Source of the DNA: Vibrio thalassae
GTDB taxonomy: Bacteria; Pseudomonadota; Gammaproteobacteria; Enterobacterales; Vibrionaceae
Direction: 5' to 3'
Length of the DNA stretch: 64,000 nt
NCBI RefSeq assembly: GCF_900089835.1
Contig: NZ_OANU01000053.1
Location: 1-64,000 of the forward strand
Shown: in pieces, positions 18,664 through 27,560 of the stretch
Position numbering within the stretch: position 1 is the first letter of the stretch
How the letters are laid out: the number at the start of each line of letters is the position of its first letter
Made by a program: the position numbers and the translations under genes
The notes under the pieces: generated by a model
What the model saw: the letters and a program-made list of their open reading frames with translations, nothing else
What the model was told of the DNA's origin: nothing
Database searches by the model: none

Positions 18664-19152
18664 CTAGTTTTTAGAGATACTACTGTCGAGTTGAAGCACC
18701 GGAGATGCATCGATATCATCAGCATTCATCATCAACGAGATACGTTGGATCGATGATAACAATAACGTTTGCTCCCAACTCTCTAGCTGCTGGAATTTTT
18801 GCACAAAACTGTCTTGAAGTGGCAATGGCGAGTCTTTAAGTACTTCGCTCCCCTTAGCCGTCAACACCGCGTGAACTTTCCGCTTATCTTGCTGGCTGCG
18901 GATACGTTGTACAAAATTTTGTGCTTCAAGACGGTCAATAATGGTAGTCGCGGTAGCTTGGCTGATATTGGTAGAGTTTGACAGTTCGCGGATCGTCACA
19001 TCCCCCATATCTTTAATGGCCTTCATCAAAATCAATTGCGGCCCCGTAAGACCACACTCTTTCTTCAATTTTTTAGAGTGCAGATCAATTGCGCGGATAA
19101 TTTGGCGCAGTGCCACTAATACTTCTTCGTGTTTTTCCAAGGTCTGATCCAA
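18664..19152 (-). CDS. cosR: MarR-family regulator, CosR-like (compatible-solute regulator)
   Basis: 162 residues, winged helix-turn-helix with the recognition region about 50-80 (TIRELSNSTNISQATATTIIDRLEAQN) and the wing RSQQDKRKVHAVLT. The N-terminal helix carries LRQIIRAIDLHSKKL, which is typical of CosR/EctR regulators of ectoine and betaine genes. The adjoining BCCT gene strongly supports this. The start is a TTG at 19152; the only downstream ATG codons fall inside the domain and no clear Shine-Dalgarno is visible. It is known in vibrios to repress ectoine and betaine systems at low salt. Confidence 0.8.
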   Translation of the reverse strand: MDQTLEKHEEVLVALRQIIRAIDLHSKKLKKECGLTGPQLILMKAIKDMGDVTIRELSNSTNISQATATTIIDRLEAQNFVQRIRSQQDKRKVHAVLTAKGSEVLKDSPLPLQDSFVQKFQQLESWEQTLLLSSIQRISLMMNADDIDASPVLQLDSSISKN

Positions 19153-19322
19153 TATTTCAATGTGCTAGCGCGCTATTTATAACAGAACGCTGGGCAGAAT
19201 ACGTCGAGATTTTGGTAAAAGTCTTTACCGATCACAGCTTTTGCGAAACCAATGTGGCTTGGACATCGCGACTCTAAAAAGGCAAAAACAGCGGCCAAAG
19301 GAAATTCTCTCGCCAGCTCTCC

Positions 19323-19961
19323 TTACGATGACAGTCCGTTCTCTAAGGCGTATTTGGCCAACTCCGCGGTAGAATGTAAGTCCAATTTATGTTTGATATT
19401 TTGTCGATGAGTCTCAACGGTTCGGTATGAGATATCCAGCATTTGGGCAATTTTCTTACTACTGCACCCTTGGGCAACGAGCCTTAGGACAGATTCTTCA
19501 CGTCGGCTCAATGGATTAGATTTGGCCACCACTGGTGTAATCTCTTGCGAGAATAGGGTTTGAGTCACCGATTCACAGAAGTAAGTCGAACCTTGATAGA
19601 CAGTTTTAATCGCTTGAACCATTTTTTCCGCAGAGATTTCTTTCAACATGTAGCCTACTGCTCCCGCTTGCATCACTTTCATAATGTATTCACGGTTATC
19701 GTGCATGGTGAGCATTAATACCCGAATATTCGGTAGCTCTTCTTTCAGAACTTGAGTGGACTCAATACCATTCATAATAGGCATACTCACATCCATAAGA
19801 ACCACATCTGGTAAGGTACTTTTCACTACTTCAATGGCTTCGACACCATTACTAGCTGTAGCAACGACGTCGATTTCTGGTTCTCGCTCCAGCCGAGCCA
19901 TAAACCCTTCCAGTACAACCTGATGATCATCGACAATAACAACTCGGATCTTTTCGTCCAT
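19323..19961 (-). CDS. NarL/LuxR-type response regulator
   Basis: 212 residues. Receiver domain (1-120) with acidic pair D11/D12, phospho-acceptor D57 (VVLMDVSMP) and K107; LuxR-type helix-turn-helix (about 148-205, LSRREESVLRLVAQGCSSKKIA). Its ATG shares the last A of the kinase stop codon (TAATG), so it is translationally coupled to that kinase. The position right after a TRAP operon suggests it controls uptake of the TRAP substrate (inference). Confidence 0.9.
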   Translation of the reverse strand: MDEKIRVVIVDDHQVVLEGFMARLEREPEIDVVATASNGVEAIEVVKSTLPDVVLMDVSMPIMNGIESTQVLKEELPNIRVLMLTMHDNREYIMKVMQAGAVGYMLKEISAEKMVQAIKTVYQGSTYFCESVTQTLFSQEITPVVAKSNPLSRREESVLRLVAQGCSSKKIAQMLDISYRTVETHRQNIKHKLDLHSTAELAKYALENGLSS

Positions 19962-21310
19962 TACATTGTCTCCTCTACCTTTAACAATACGGTAATTTCT
20001 GTTCCTTTCCCATACTCACTGATCAGCTCGAACTCGCCACCGATAAACTCCACGCGTTCGCGCATGTTCCGTAAACCAATACCGCGGCTGTTCATTGCAT
20101 TCGACACGTCAAACCCAATGCCGTCATCGGCGATGATCAATTGTAGAACACCACCAAATTGCTTCAAAAACACCGTGACTTTCGACGCCTGAGCATGCTT
20201 TTCAATGTTGTTTAATGACTCCTGAACAACCCTATAAAGTGTCGTCGCCACTTCGGATTTAAGCTTGGATGCATGGGAGTCCAATACCAGTTCCGTTGAC
20301 GCTAAAGAGTAAGTTTTAAAGTCTTGCAATAGCGTAGTTATCGCCGCTTCCAAACCAATATCATCTAACGCGCTGGGGCGTAAATGATGAGAAATACGGC
20401 GCACTTCCATAATGGCTTCTGACAAGGAGTTCTGAGAGTGCTGTAAATGACCCATCGAGCGTTCGCCCACACTTTTGGTATCCATCAACTCTAAATGACA
20501 TTTGCTCGATACTAGCAATTGATTCACCCCATCATGCAGCTCTCTGGCTAAGTGTTTTCGCTCATCTTCTTGGAACATGACCGTCTTGTGCGCCAATTCC
20601 TTGAGGTTTCTATCCGCCAACTTATGCTCATGCCAATTGACTGCGAGTGTTAACACAATAATGACGGCTACCGTCACTGCAAAAATCGTCACTATAGAAA
20701 AGATCGTGGTCTCGATATTATTATCGATAGCTGCTCTGAGAATAGCCACTTCTTGTGCAACATCTTCTATGTAAAGACCGGTGCCAATCATCCAGTCCCA
20801 CTTATCGAGCCATGCGGCATAGCTGAGTTTTGTCACTGTCTCGCCAGTCGAGGGCTTTTGCCACAAGTACTGGTGATATCCGCCTCCAGACTGCGCCTGA
20901 AACAACAAAGTCTCAATCAGATAGTCGCCATCTTGATCTTGCAGTTTTAAGAGATTGCGCCCAACCAATTGAGGCAAAATAGGATGGACTAAATTGGTGC
21001 CATTTTTATCGTATGCAAAAAAATACCCGTCTTTTCCATAGCGAAGACGATTCAGAGTGGCTTTGACCTGACTTTGTGCTTGCTCTTCCGTCAATGACGT
21101 ATTGTGATAGACCTGTTCAATAGCATCAAACGCCATTTCAACACTGTCTTTGAGTGCGGATTCTTTTGAACGAATGAGGCTCTCTCGGAAAATGTTAATC
21201 TCATTTTCTCCGAGCGCTTTCGCTTGATGAAGAGTTATCCAACTGACACTCGCTGTCACAATAATAAGTGGGATCAGTGTCAGAAGGATAAGTTTTGCTT
21301 TCAGCGGCAT
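19961..21310 (-). CDS. Cache-domain sensor histidine kinase (HisKA_3 type)
   Basis: 449 residues: membrane helix (about 7-28), periplasmic sCache/dCache_2-like sensor (about 30-190; DGYFFAYDKNGTNLVHP and WMIGTGLYIEDV are the family's two signatures), helix (about 200-224), then HisKA_3 with H259 in LARELHDGVNQLL and HATPase with SLNNIEKHAQAS and DDGIGFD. The ATG at 21310 has AAGGA six bases upstream; the frame extends 21 codons further but without a site. The cognate regulator follows directly. The sensor type often binds short organic acids, matching the neighbouring TRAP carrier. Confidence 0.9.
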   Translation of the reverse strand: MPLKAKLILLTLIPLIIVTASVSWITLHQAKALGENEINIFRESLIRSKESALKDSVEMAFDAIEQVYHNTSLTEEQAQSQVKATLNRLRYGKDGYFFAYDKNGTNLVHPILPQLVGRNLLKLQDQDGDYLIETLLFQAQSGGGYHQYLWQKPSTGETVTKLSYAAWLDKWDWMIGTGLYIEDVAQEVAILRAAIDNNIETTIFSIVTIFAVTVAVIIVLTLAVNWHEHKLADRNLKELAHKTVMFQEDERKHLARELHDGVNQLLVSSKCHLELMDTKSVGERSMGHLQHSQNSLSEAIMEVRRISHHLRPSALDDIGLEAAITTLLQDFKTYSLASTELVLDSHASKLKSEVATTLYRVVQESLNNIEKHAQASKVTVFLKQFGGVLQLIIADDGIGFDVSNAMNSRGIGLRNMRERVEFIGGEFELISEYGKGTEITVLLKVEETM

Positions 21311-21420
21311 AGCAGTCCTTTTTCTAAGCTGCATTGGATGTAGCTTATTGTTTCCTATCGTAAACAGTAGCAATGTCTAAAATAGAAATGAACTACTATG
21401 CCGAGCTAACGCAGTGTCGA

Positions 21421-22704
21421 TCACATTCCATAGAATTCTGGGAACATAAGTATCGATGCCAAGACCGCTATTTGTATTGCGATAAAGGGCATGACACCGC
21501 GATAAATATCTCTCGTAGTCACGCCATTAGGCGCAACACCTTTCAAATAAAACAAGCTAAAGCCAAACGGTGGGGTTAAGAACGACGTTTGCAGGTTCAT
21601 CGCAATCAAAATCGCAAACCACGTCATGTTGATACCCATTAACTCCGCTACAGGGGCAATCATAGGTACGATAATGAAACAAATTTCTACAAAATCGATG
21701 AAGAACCCAAGAATCAAAATCACCACCATAGTAATGATTAGGAAGCCCCATTTTTCACCTGGCAGTGCAAGCATCCATTCCTCAACCAACATATCACCGC
21801 CAGTATAGGTAAACGCCATTGAGAACGCCGTCGCACCGAGTAGAATGGCGAATACCATTGCCGTTACTTTCACCGTCTCCTTGGATGCATCGTAAAGCAT
21901 GCTCCAACTAAATTGGCGATACATCACTGACAAAACAATCGCACCGGCTCCACCAAGAGCCGCAGACTCTGTTGGCGTTGCAATACCTGCAAAGATAGAA
22001 CCTAGTACCACCACAATCAGTGCAAGAGGTGGAATGATAGCCTTTAGCGCTGTTTTTACTTCCTCTGAGCGTGAAATCGTTTCATCTCTTGGAATCGGCT
22101 GAGCACTCTCTGGGTTTAGCTTGGCGTAGATAAGTATGTACGCGACGTAAGCACCAACTAAAACAAAGCCTGGCCACAACGCTGCTTGGAAGAGATCCCC
22201 TACTGGTACCCCTAGTACGTCACCCAGAAGAATCAGTACGATAGACGGCGGGATGATTTGTCCCAACGTACCCGACGCACAAATGGTGCCGCAGGCTAAT
22301 CCTTTATCGTAGTTGTATTTGAGCATCACAGGCAGTGAGATAAGCCCCATGGCGACCACGGACGCTCCTACAACACCCGTTGATGCGGCCAGCAAGGCAC
22401 CCACAAGCACGGTTGAAATCGCAATCCCACCTCGCACACCACCAAACAAACGTCCCATTGATTCAAGAAGCTGCTCAGCGAGTCGAGTTTTTTGTAACAC
22501 CAACCCCATAAAGACAAACAGAGGAACCGCCATTAGTACCGTATTTTCCATAATGGACTGTATGCGGTATGGCATAAACGCAAACATTTCTATCCCTTCG
22601 GCCCACACACCAAAGATCAGCGCGATACCGCCAAAAGTGAAAGCAACAGGGAAACCTAGTAGTAGCGCGAATAAGGCTACAAAAAACATCACAATACCGA
22701 TCAC
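21421..22704 (-). CDS. dctM: TRAP transporter large permease DctM
   Basis: 427 residues with 12 or more membrane segments, the ion-coupling subunit of a TRAP carrier. Family stretches include GASVVAMGLISLPVML, CASGTLGQIIPPSIVLILLGDVLGVPVGDLF and the C-terminal FLTPPFGFSLFYLKG. Its start lies 10 bp after the small-subunit stop, so it is in the same operon. Together with DctP and DctQ it forms a sodium-driven importer for an organic acid. Confidence 0.95.
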   Translation of the reverse strand: MIGIVMFFVALFALLLGFPVAFTFGGIALIFGVWAEGIEMFAFMPYRIQSIMENTVLMAVPLFVFMGLVLQKTRLAEQLLESMGRLFGGVRGGIAISTVLVGALLAASTGVVGASVVAMGLISLPVMLKYNYDKGLACGTICASGTLGQIIPPSIVLILLGDVLGVPVGDLFQAALWPGFVLVGAYVAYILIYAKLNPESAQPIPRDETISRSEEVKTALKAIIPPLALIVVVLGSIFAGIATPTESAALGGAGAIVLSVMYRQFSWSMLYDASKETVKVTAMVFAILLGATAFSMAFTYTGGDMLVEEWMLALPGEKWGFLIITMVVILILGFFIDFVEICFIIVPMIAPVAELMGINMTWFAILIAMNLQTSFLTPPFGFSLFYLKGVAPNGVTTRDIYRGVMPFIAIQIAVLASILMFPEFYGM

Positions 22705-22714
22705 GAGAATGTCC

Positions 22715-23257
22715 TTATTCGTTTGAGCCGGAAGATTTAACGTAAATGAGGTGTGGATTGAACAGCTTGTTCAATGAATGCAGAACTAAACCCACACCAG
22801 CAATCGCCATAAAGAAGAATGACAGAGGAATCATCGCTTTGATTATCCAGCGATAAGGCAAACCGCCTGGATCGCCAGAGGTTTCACCAAGCGCGTAACT
22901 TTCTTTGGCGAAATCAATACCGAACCAAGCGACCAATAAGCAAAATGGGAACAGAAAAGCAAAAGTGCCTAACAGGTCGATGATAGCTTGAGCCTTAATA
23001 GATAGACGCTCATAGAACACGTCCACACGTACATGTCCACCCGCTTTAATCGCATAGGGCACACCGAGCATAAACACCGCCGAGAACAAATGCCATTCCA
23101 TCTCTTGGAAGGCAATGGAAACATCATTAAACACGTAGCGCATCACTACGTCATAAACAACATTCGCTAGTAACAGTAAAAATAAAATACTGGATAACCA
23201 ACCTAGCACGTCTGCTACTTTGTTAAACAGTCTTTCAATATAAATTAAACTACGCAT
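22715..23257 (-). CDS. dctQ: TRAP transporter small permease DctQ
   Basis: 180 residues with four membrane segments; the motif NVVYDVVMRYVFNDVSIAFQEMEWHL (about 28-53) is the DctQ hallmark (R-Y-x-F then E-x-x). Lies between the binding protein and the large permease, 107 bp after dctP across a hairpin. Confidence 0.93.
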   Translation of the reverse strand: MRSLIYIERLFNKVADVLGWLSSILFLLLLANVVYDVVMRYVFNDVSIAFQEMEWHLFSAVFMLGVPYAIKAGGHVRVDVFYERLSIKAQAIIDLLGTFAFLFPFCLLVAWFGIDFAKESYALGETSGDPGGLPYRWIIKAMIPLSFFFMAIAGVGLVLHSLNKLFNPHLIYVKSSGSNE

Positions 23258-23328
23258 ACAACTTTCCGCCTATCCGCCATATTTATTTCAATGTTTTAGT
23301 TAAGGGCATATGACCATTTTTTGGGGAA

Positions 23329-23353
23329 AAGTGGCGCAGGAGCCGCGCCACTT
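23329..23353 (-). terminator. Intra-operon hairpin after dctP
   Basis: AAGTGGCGC (23329-23337), 7-base loop, GCGCCACTT (23345-23353). Such a hairpin between a binding-protein gene and its permease genes usually lets the binding protein be made in excess by partial termination or 3' end protection. Confidence 0.7.
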
Positions 23354-23364
23354 AAAGGGGGGTA

Positions 23365-24459
23365 TTAATTGTCGAACTTATTTAGGTAAGCTTTCGATGC
23401 AATGTCAGTCCAAGAACGGGCTTGCTGAAGGTAAGCCGCTTGAGAAGCTTGAATTTCTTTTGCCGTCTCATCTTTCGCTGCATGCTCTTTTAGCAATTTG
23501 TCGTTAGCATCACGCAGTGCATCCATTACTTCACGTGGGAAATCTTTTACTTTCACGTCTGGGTAGTCTGTTTGAATCGTTGCCCAGTTCTTACCACTTT
23601 CGTGAGTAGATTGAATGTACATATCGTACGCGGCTGTCTTCATCGCGATTTGTAGAATGGCCTTCAAATCATCAGGTAGCTTGTTCCAAGTACGTTTGTT
23701 CACTAGGAACTGCAGCTCTGTTGCTGGCTCATGCCAACCTGTGTAGTAGTACGGTGCAATTTTGTGGAAGCCCATACGAAGGTCTAGTGATGGGCCCACC
23801 CATTCGAGAGCATCAATAGTACGGCGCTCTAAAGAAGTATACAGCTCACCAGAAGCAATATTCGTTGGTTTAGCACCAACCTCTGCTAAGATCTCGCCAG
23901 CAAAGCCTGGGATACGCATTTTCAAACCTTGCAGGTCATCCACACTGTTGATCTCTTTTTGGAACCATCCGCCCATCTGAACATCAGTGTTACCACCAGG
24001 GAAAGACATCATGTTATGCGGCGCATACACTTTCTCCATTAGTTCCATACCACCACCGTGATAGAACCAAGCGTACTGTTCTGGTGCCGTCATACCAAAA
24101 GGCATTGTCGTAAAGTAGAGGGTATTTGGCACTTTACCTTTCCAGTAATACGACGCTGAGTGACCCATGTCATATTGACCAGATTTCACCATATCAAACA
24201 CACCGAAAGGCGCTTTGTGCTTGTTCGAAGAGTCAATGCGGATTTGCAAACGACCGTTTGACATTTCTTCAGCCATTTTCGCCATGTTCTTCGTTGCGTC
24301 ACCAAAGATAGGGAAGTTTGGCCCCCATGTTTCTGCTAATTTCAAGCGATACACTTTATCGGCCGCGCTCGCAGTACCTGCAACAAACGCCAAACAGGTT
24401 GCCGCAACAATAGCCGTGCTCTTCATGACACGTGTTACTGATTTCTTGATAAAACTCAT
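23365..24459 (-). CDS. dctP: TRAP substrate-binding protein DctP (2-oxoacid/TakP-like)
   Basis: 364 residues with a clear signal peptide (about 1-32, cleavage near ASAAD). The mature DctP fold shows the conserved arginine in LKMRIPGFAGEIL and the segment LEWVGPSLDLRMGFHKIAPYYYTGWHEP, which resembles the TakP/2-oxoacid and lactate-binding branch of TRAP binding proteins. The exact ligand is an inference. It is the first gene of the operon, and the sensor kinase downstream has a Cache domain able to bind the same kind of compound. Confidence 0.92.
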   Translation of the reverse strand: MSFIKKSVTRVMKSTAIVAATCLAFVAGTASAADKVYRLKLAETWGPNFPIFGDATKNMAKMAEEMSNGRLQIRIDSSNKHKAPFGVFDMVKSGQYDMGHSASYYWKGKVPNTLYFTTMPFGMTAPEQYAWFYHGGGMELMEKVYAPHNMMSFPGGNTDVQMGGWFQKEINSVDDLQGLKMRIPGFAGEILAEVGAKPTNIASGELYTSLERRTIDALEWVGPSLDLRMGFHKIAPYYYTGWHEPATELQFLVNKRTWNKLPDDLKAILQIAMKTAAYDMYIQSTHESGKNWATIQTDYPDVKVKDFPREVMDALRDANDKLLKEHAAKDETAKEIQASQAAYLQQARSWTDIASKAYLNKFDN

Positions 24460-24847
24460 TATTCAGTTCCTTGAGTAAGTTCCCTGTTGAAGCCACTAGG
24501 TAGCTCCAAGTTTCACATTCCCCATTACTATGGATGCAAATTTGAACAACGGATATTCGGGAGAGCACGCAGTGACAAAAGAATCAATTAGACCCTTCCG
24601 ACCTTGGTATTACGTAGATATACGCAGGAAATAAGATAAATAAAATTAAAAGCGAATTAAATCAATAAATTAAGCCCACAACCATTGTCAGCTACAGGAT
24701 TAAATACTTAGGTATTTATTATCAGAAGGTTATTACACGCACGCTACTTTTGTGACATCAGTCGCTAACATTAACAAGCGTTAAATCTGGACGATCAAAA
24801 AGACCCCTTTTATAGGGGTCTTTTTGAAAATAGGTTAAAGTGAACGC
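24460..24847. promoter_or_regulatory. TRAP operon upstream region with palindrome
   Basis: 388 bp without a gene. It contains TAAATAC (24701-24707), TTAG, GTATTTA (24712-24718), an inverted repeat about 245 bp upstream of dctP that could bind the NarL-type regulator encoded downstream, and the terminator of the neighbouring small gene at 24797-24825. A T/A-rich stretch at about 24630-24670 is a candidate promoter region but no single promoter is clear. Confidence 0.5.
24797..24825 (-). terminator. Terminator of the H1-like small gene
   Basis: AAAAAGACCCC (24797-24807) and GGGGTCTTTTT (24815-24825), 7-base loop. On the minus strand the stem runs into T-rich sequence. Confidence 0.9.
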
Positions 24848-25210
24848 TTATAGCGCTTTGTAGATCACTTTATTGCCTGCTAGCTGCTCTTTCGCCACTA
24901 AGCCTTCTTCTAGAAGTTTCTTAAGTGCGCCAGTCGCCCAAGATGCCGCTTTCGCTTCTTCTTGGCCAGCTTCAAGGCCGATGCCTTTTGGATTGATACC
25001 GTCAGCATTTTTAGCAACGATGTCTAGCACTTGTTGCTGCTTAGGAGTTAAGGCTACATCAACTTTTTTTGTCGCAGTTGCGGTTTCAACTACAGGTGCT
25101 TTCGCTACAACAGGTTTTTCTGTTTTTGTTGCAGCTGCTGTGTTGGCAACTACCGCTTTAATACGCTTTTGCAACTTAGATTGCACTTTGCGCTTATGAG
25201 CAAGTCTCAT
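24848..25210 (-). CDS. Small basic protein with Lys/Ala/Val-rich tail and winged-helix-like domain
   Basis: 120 residues. The first 50 are rich in Lys, Ala and Val with repeated TK/KP/VAK units and a very basic start (MRLAHKRKVQSKLQKRIK). Residues about 53-120 look like a compact winged helix (LTPKQQQVLDIVAKNADGINPKGIGLEAG ... ATGALKKLLEEGLVAKEQ ... KVIYKAL). A basic tail plus winged helix recalls histone H1-like or nucleoid proteins, or a small MarR-like regulator. I do not recognise a named family. A terminator lies downstream, so it is a single-gene unit with its promoter in the 99-bp gap to the rightward gene. Confidence 0.75.
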   Translation of the reverse strand: MRLAHKRKVQSKLQKRIKAVVANTAAATKTEKPVVAKAPVVETATATKKVDVALTPKQQQVLDIVAKNADGINPKGIGLEAGQEEAKAASWATGALKKLLEEGLVAKEQLAGNKVIYKAL

Positions 25211-25321
25211 TTAGTTTTCTCTCCAATTCACTGCATCAGGACAGTGGTCAAAATTCGAAGCGCGTTTTATACCAAAATTTTGATAGCTTTTGTAGAGTAT
25301 TGACACAAAGTGGAGGCAAAA

Positions 25322-26092
25322 ATGCAGACCTACGCCGTTTATGGCTATTATTTAAACAATAAACTTTCTTATCAGCTCATCGGTATAAAGAAACAGGTAA
25401 GGTCAACATCAACAGTTAATATGGATACATTACATTTCAGCAACCATAACTACACATGGCAGTCTCCAACCATCAAAGTCGTCGCCGCGGTGGGCGGTTT
25501 AGCGTGTTTTAGCTTTCTTTTATTGTCGCCCAATTGGCAACAGGCGTTGGTTTTCATATGCCTAGTTATTGCCGTCATGACTTTCGCCTACTTTATGCTC
25601 ATCAAAAGTCGTGTCACTTTTACTCTGACTGCCACTCACTTTCAACAGCACGTATTTAAGGGCGGATGGGTGGTAAAATGGAGCAATATTGAACGTATCG
25701 GTATGTGTACTCATCATCAAGATGGCTGGCACAAGCCTTTGCCATGGATAGGCATAAGACTCAAACATTACGAGCCATACTTGGATGCCATCTGCCCGAG
25801 AGTGGCAACGGATCTGTTATTAAGTCAGCGTGCGTTACTTTATATCGGAGCTCAGCAAACTTCTCCTTCACTCAATTTTGAAGACATTGTTTTGGACTCG
25901 GAAGCGTATGTCACTGACAGCGGGAAAGAGTATCGAGGCTTGCTCGCCATGCTCGCCAATCGAATGCGATACCAAAGGGAGTTTCATGGCTTTGATGTCT
26001 TTGTCGCAGAAGCCGACTTAGATAGACCCGCAGAGGAATTTGTTGGACTTACCCGCCGCTACTTAGCAGCAGCGGATAAAGAGTACCCCTAA
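25322..26092 (+). CDS. DUF2982-family membrane protein
   Basis: About 256 residues from the ATG at 25322. Two close membrane helices (about residues 52-70 and 75-93, VVAAVGGLACFSFLLL and ALVFICLVIAVMTFAYFML), then a cytoplasmic PH-like domain with VVKWSNIERIGMCTHH. The family is common in vibrios; function unknown. Start choice: GTGGAGG lies just before the ATG at 25322, an excellent ribosome binding site, but the family usually begins near the later ATG at 25421 (MDTLHFSNH). The extra 33 residues may be real in this strain. Convergent with the YcbL gene. Confidence 0.75.
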   Translation: MQTYAVYGYYLNNKLSYQLIGIKKQVRSTSTVNMDTLHFSNHNYTWQSPTIKVVAAVGGLACFSFLLLSPNWQQALVFICLVIAVMTFAYFMLIKSRVTFTLTATHFQQHVFKGGWVVKWSNIERIGMCTHHQDGWHKPLPWIGIRLKHYEPYLDAICPRVATDLLLSQRALLYIGAQQTSPSLNFEDIVLDSEAYVTDSGKEYRGLLAMLANRMRYQREFHGFDVFVAEADLDRPAEEFVGLTRRYLAAADKEYP

Positions 26093-26142
26093 AAGCGAGG
26101 CGAAGCGCGAAACGAGGCCGTCAGCGCTTAAAAAAACCTTCA

Positions 26143-26799
26143 TTAATAAAGTGGCATTTCATCGGCAACAAATGGGTTTGACGCTCGTTCATGACCAAAC
26201 GTAGATTGAGGTCCATGCCCCGGAACGAATCTTACATCATTACCTAATGGCCATAGCTTCGTTTTAATGGAGTTGATTAATGTCGCGTAATCACCTTGCG
26301 GGAAATCGGTTCGACCGATCCCACCGTTAAATAATACGTCACCAACAAACGCGACTTTTGAGTCTTCATTAAACAGCACGACATGACCTGGAGTGTGCCC
26401 TGGAGTATGAATGACATTGAGCGTTTGATTACCAAATTTTACCGTATCGCCATCGTCTAACCACTGATTTGGTTCAAATGCAGTCGTCAATGGAAAACCG
26501 AACATTTGACTTTGGTTTTCCAAGCCTTGTAACCAGAAGTTATCCGCTTTATGAGGGCCAACAATTTGGGCATTAAGGGCGGCGGCCAGTGGCTCTGTTC
26601 CACCAACATGGTCAAGATGGCCATGTGTCAATACGAGCTGTTCCACCTCAACGCCAAGTTCTTTAATCAACATTTCCAGCTGTTTTACATCACCGCCGGG
26701 ATCAACCACCACCCCTTTCATGGTCTCATCACACCAAACAATCGAGCAATTTTGGGCAAATGAAGTGACAGGCACTACTTGATATTGAAGACTCATCAT
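26143..26799 (-). CDS. Metallo-beta-lactamase-fold hydrolase, YcbL type
   Basis: 218 residues; zinc ligands in LTHGHLDHVGG (HxHxDH), HTPGHTPGHVV, FVGDVLFNGGIGRTD and VPGHGPQSTFGHE. Type I glyoxalase II-like family to which E. coli YcbL belongs. Last gene of a LdtD-MepK-YcbL cluster, the same order as ycbB-ycbK-ycbL in E. coli; its substrate remains uncertain. Two ATG codons in a row open the frame (26799 or 26796). Confidence 0.9.
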   Translation of the reverse strand: MMSLQYQVVPVTSFAQNCSIVWCDETMKGVVVDPGGDVKQLEMLIKELGVEVEQLVLTHGHLDHVGGTEPLAAALNAQIVGPHKADNFWLQGLENQSQMFGFPLTTAFEPNQWLDDGDTVKFGNQTLNVIHTPGHTPGHVVLFNEDSKVAFVGDVLFNGGIGRTDFPQGDYATLINSIKTKLWPLGNDVRFVPGHGPQSTFGHERASNPFVADEMPLY

Positions 26800-26859
26800 A
26801 CATCCTATTAATTTTGCAATTAGCTGGACTATGACATCACACTAACGGAATGACAAGTG

Positions 26860-27405
26860 CTACCAATTCCGCACAGGGCCCGTATCAATATGCACAAACT
26901 GACTTTTAGGGTAATACCCAACCCCACCTGATTGAATAGCTAACGCCGCTTCGTGAACATGACTTAGTTTCACGCCCTCCAATCTAAAGTCTATTGCTTG
27001 ACCCAGCATATGACGGCTTTTCCTCGCCACACCGCTCGATCGTGCACCCAACGCCGCGTTGGTTTCTGGGGAACGATACCCAGAGATGATCAGTACTTCA
27101 GACTTAACCCCTAATAAGTTCTGAATTTCCGATAATTGATCAAATAGGCGCTTATCCATACTATGGATTTCATTACGTCGATGATCTCGACACAGCGTAT
27201 TGAGGCGAGCAAGCTCCGCTTGAATATACTGAGCCCCATCAAAATAACAGCTCTCCAGACTTTCACCTGTATGTAAGTTATTCAGAGCCAATGTTCTTGG
27301 TGCAGCTGACTGTGTAGCAAAAGATAGGGACGGCACCAGTGTTGCGGTCGCGCCACACAAAGCGAGTTTGAGGGCGCCTCGTCTAGATATGTTGATTTGA
27401 TTCAT
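26860..27405 (-). CDS. mepK: Murein endopeptidase MepK (YcbK, DUF882)
   Basis: Periplasmic zinc peptidase that cuts 3-3 (mDap-mDap) cross-links. From the ATG at 27405 it has 181 residues, the E. coli length. A Tat signal is visible (ISRRGALKLA), cleaved near LSFAT. The DUF882 core holds VLIISGYRSPETNAAL, SRHMLGQAIDFRL (His and Asp ligands) and VGYYPKSQFVHIDTG. The frame extends 27 codons upstream without support. It follows the L,D-transpeptidase that forms these same links, so the pair balances 3-3 cross-links. Confidence 0.93.
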   Translation of the reverse strand: MNQINISRRGALKLALCGATATLVPSLSFATQSAAPRTLALNNLHTGESLESCYFDGAQYIQAELARLNTLCRDHRRNEIHSMDKRLFDQLSEIQNLLGVKSEVLIISGYRSPETNAALGARSSGVARKSRHMLGQAIDFRLEGVKLSHVHEAALAIQSGGVGYYPKSQFVHIDTGPVRNW

Positions 27406-27560
27406 ACTATTTAGCGAAAGGGAACAACAGAATTGCGGCGCAAGATACGTGTTTACCGCACTTATTACAAATCGGATAACAACCAAGAGGCCGCTATTGC
27501 CTCTACAACTATTGGTTACCCTTTGACCGAAAAGCGATTTTTATATTGTTCAAATTTGTG

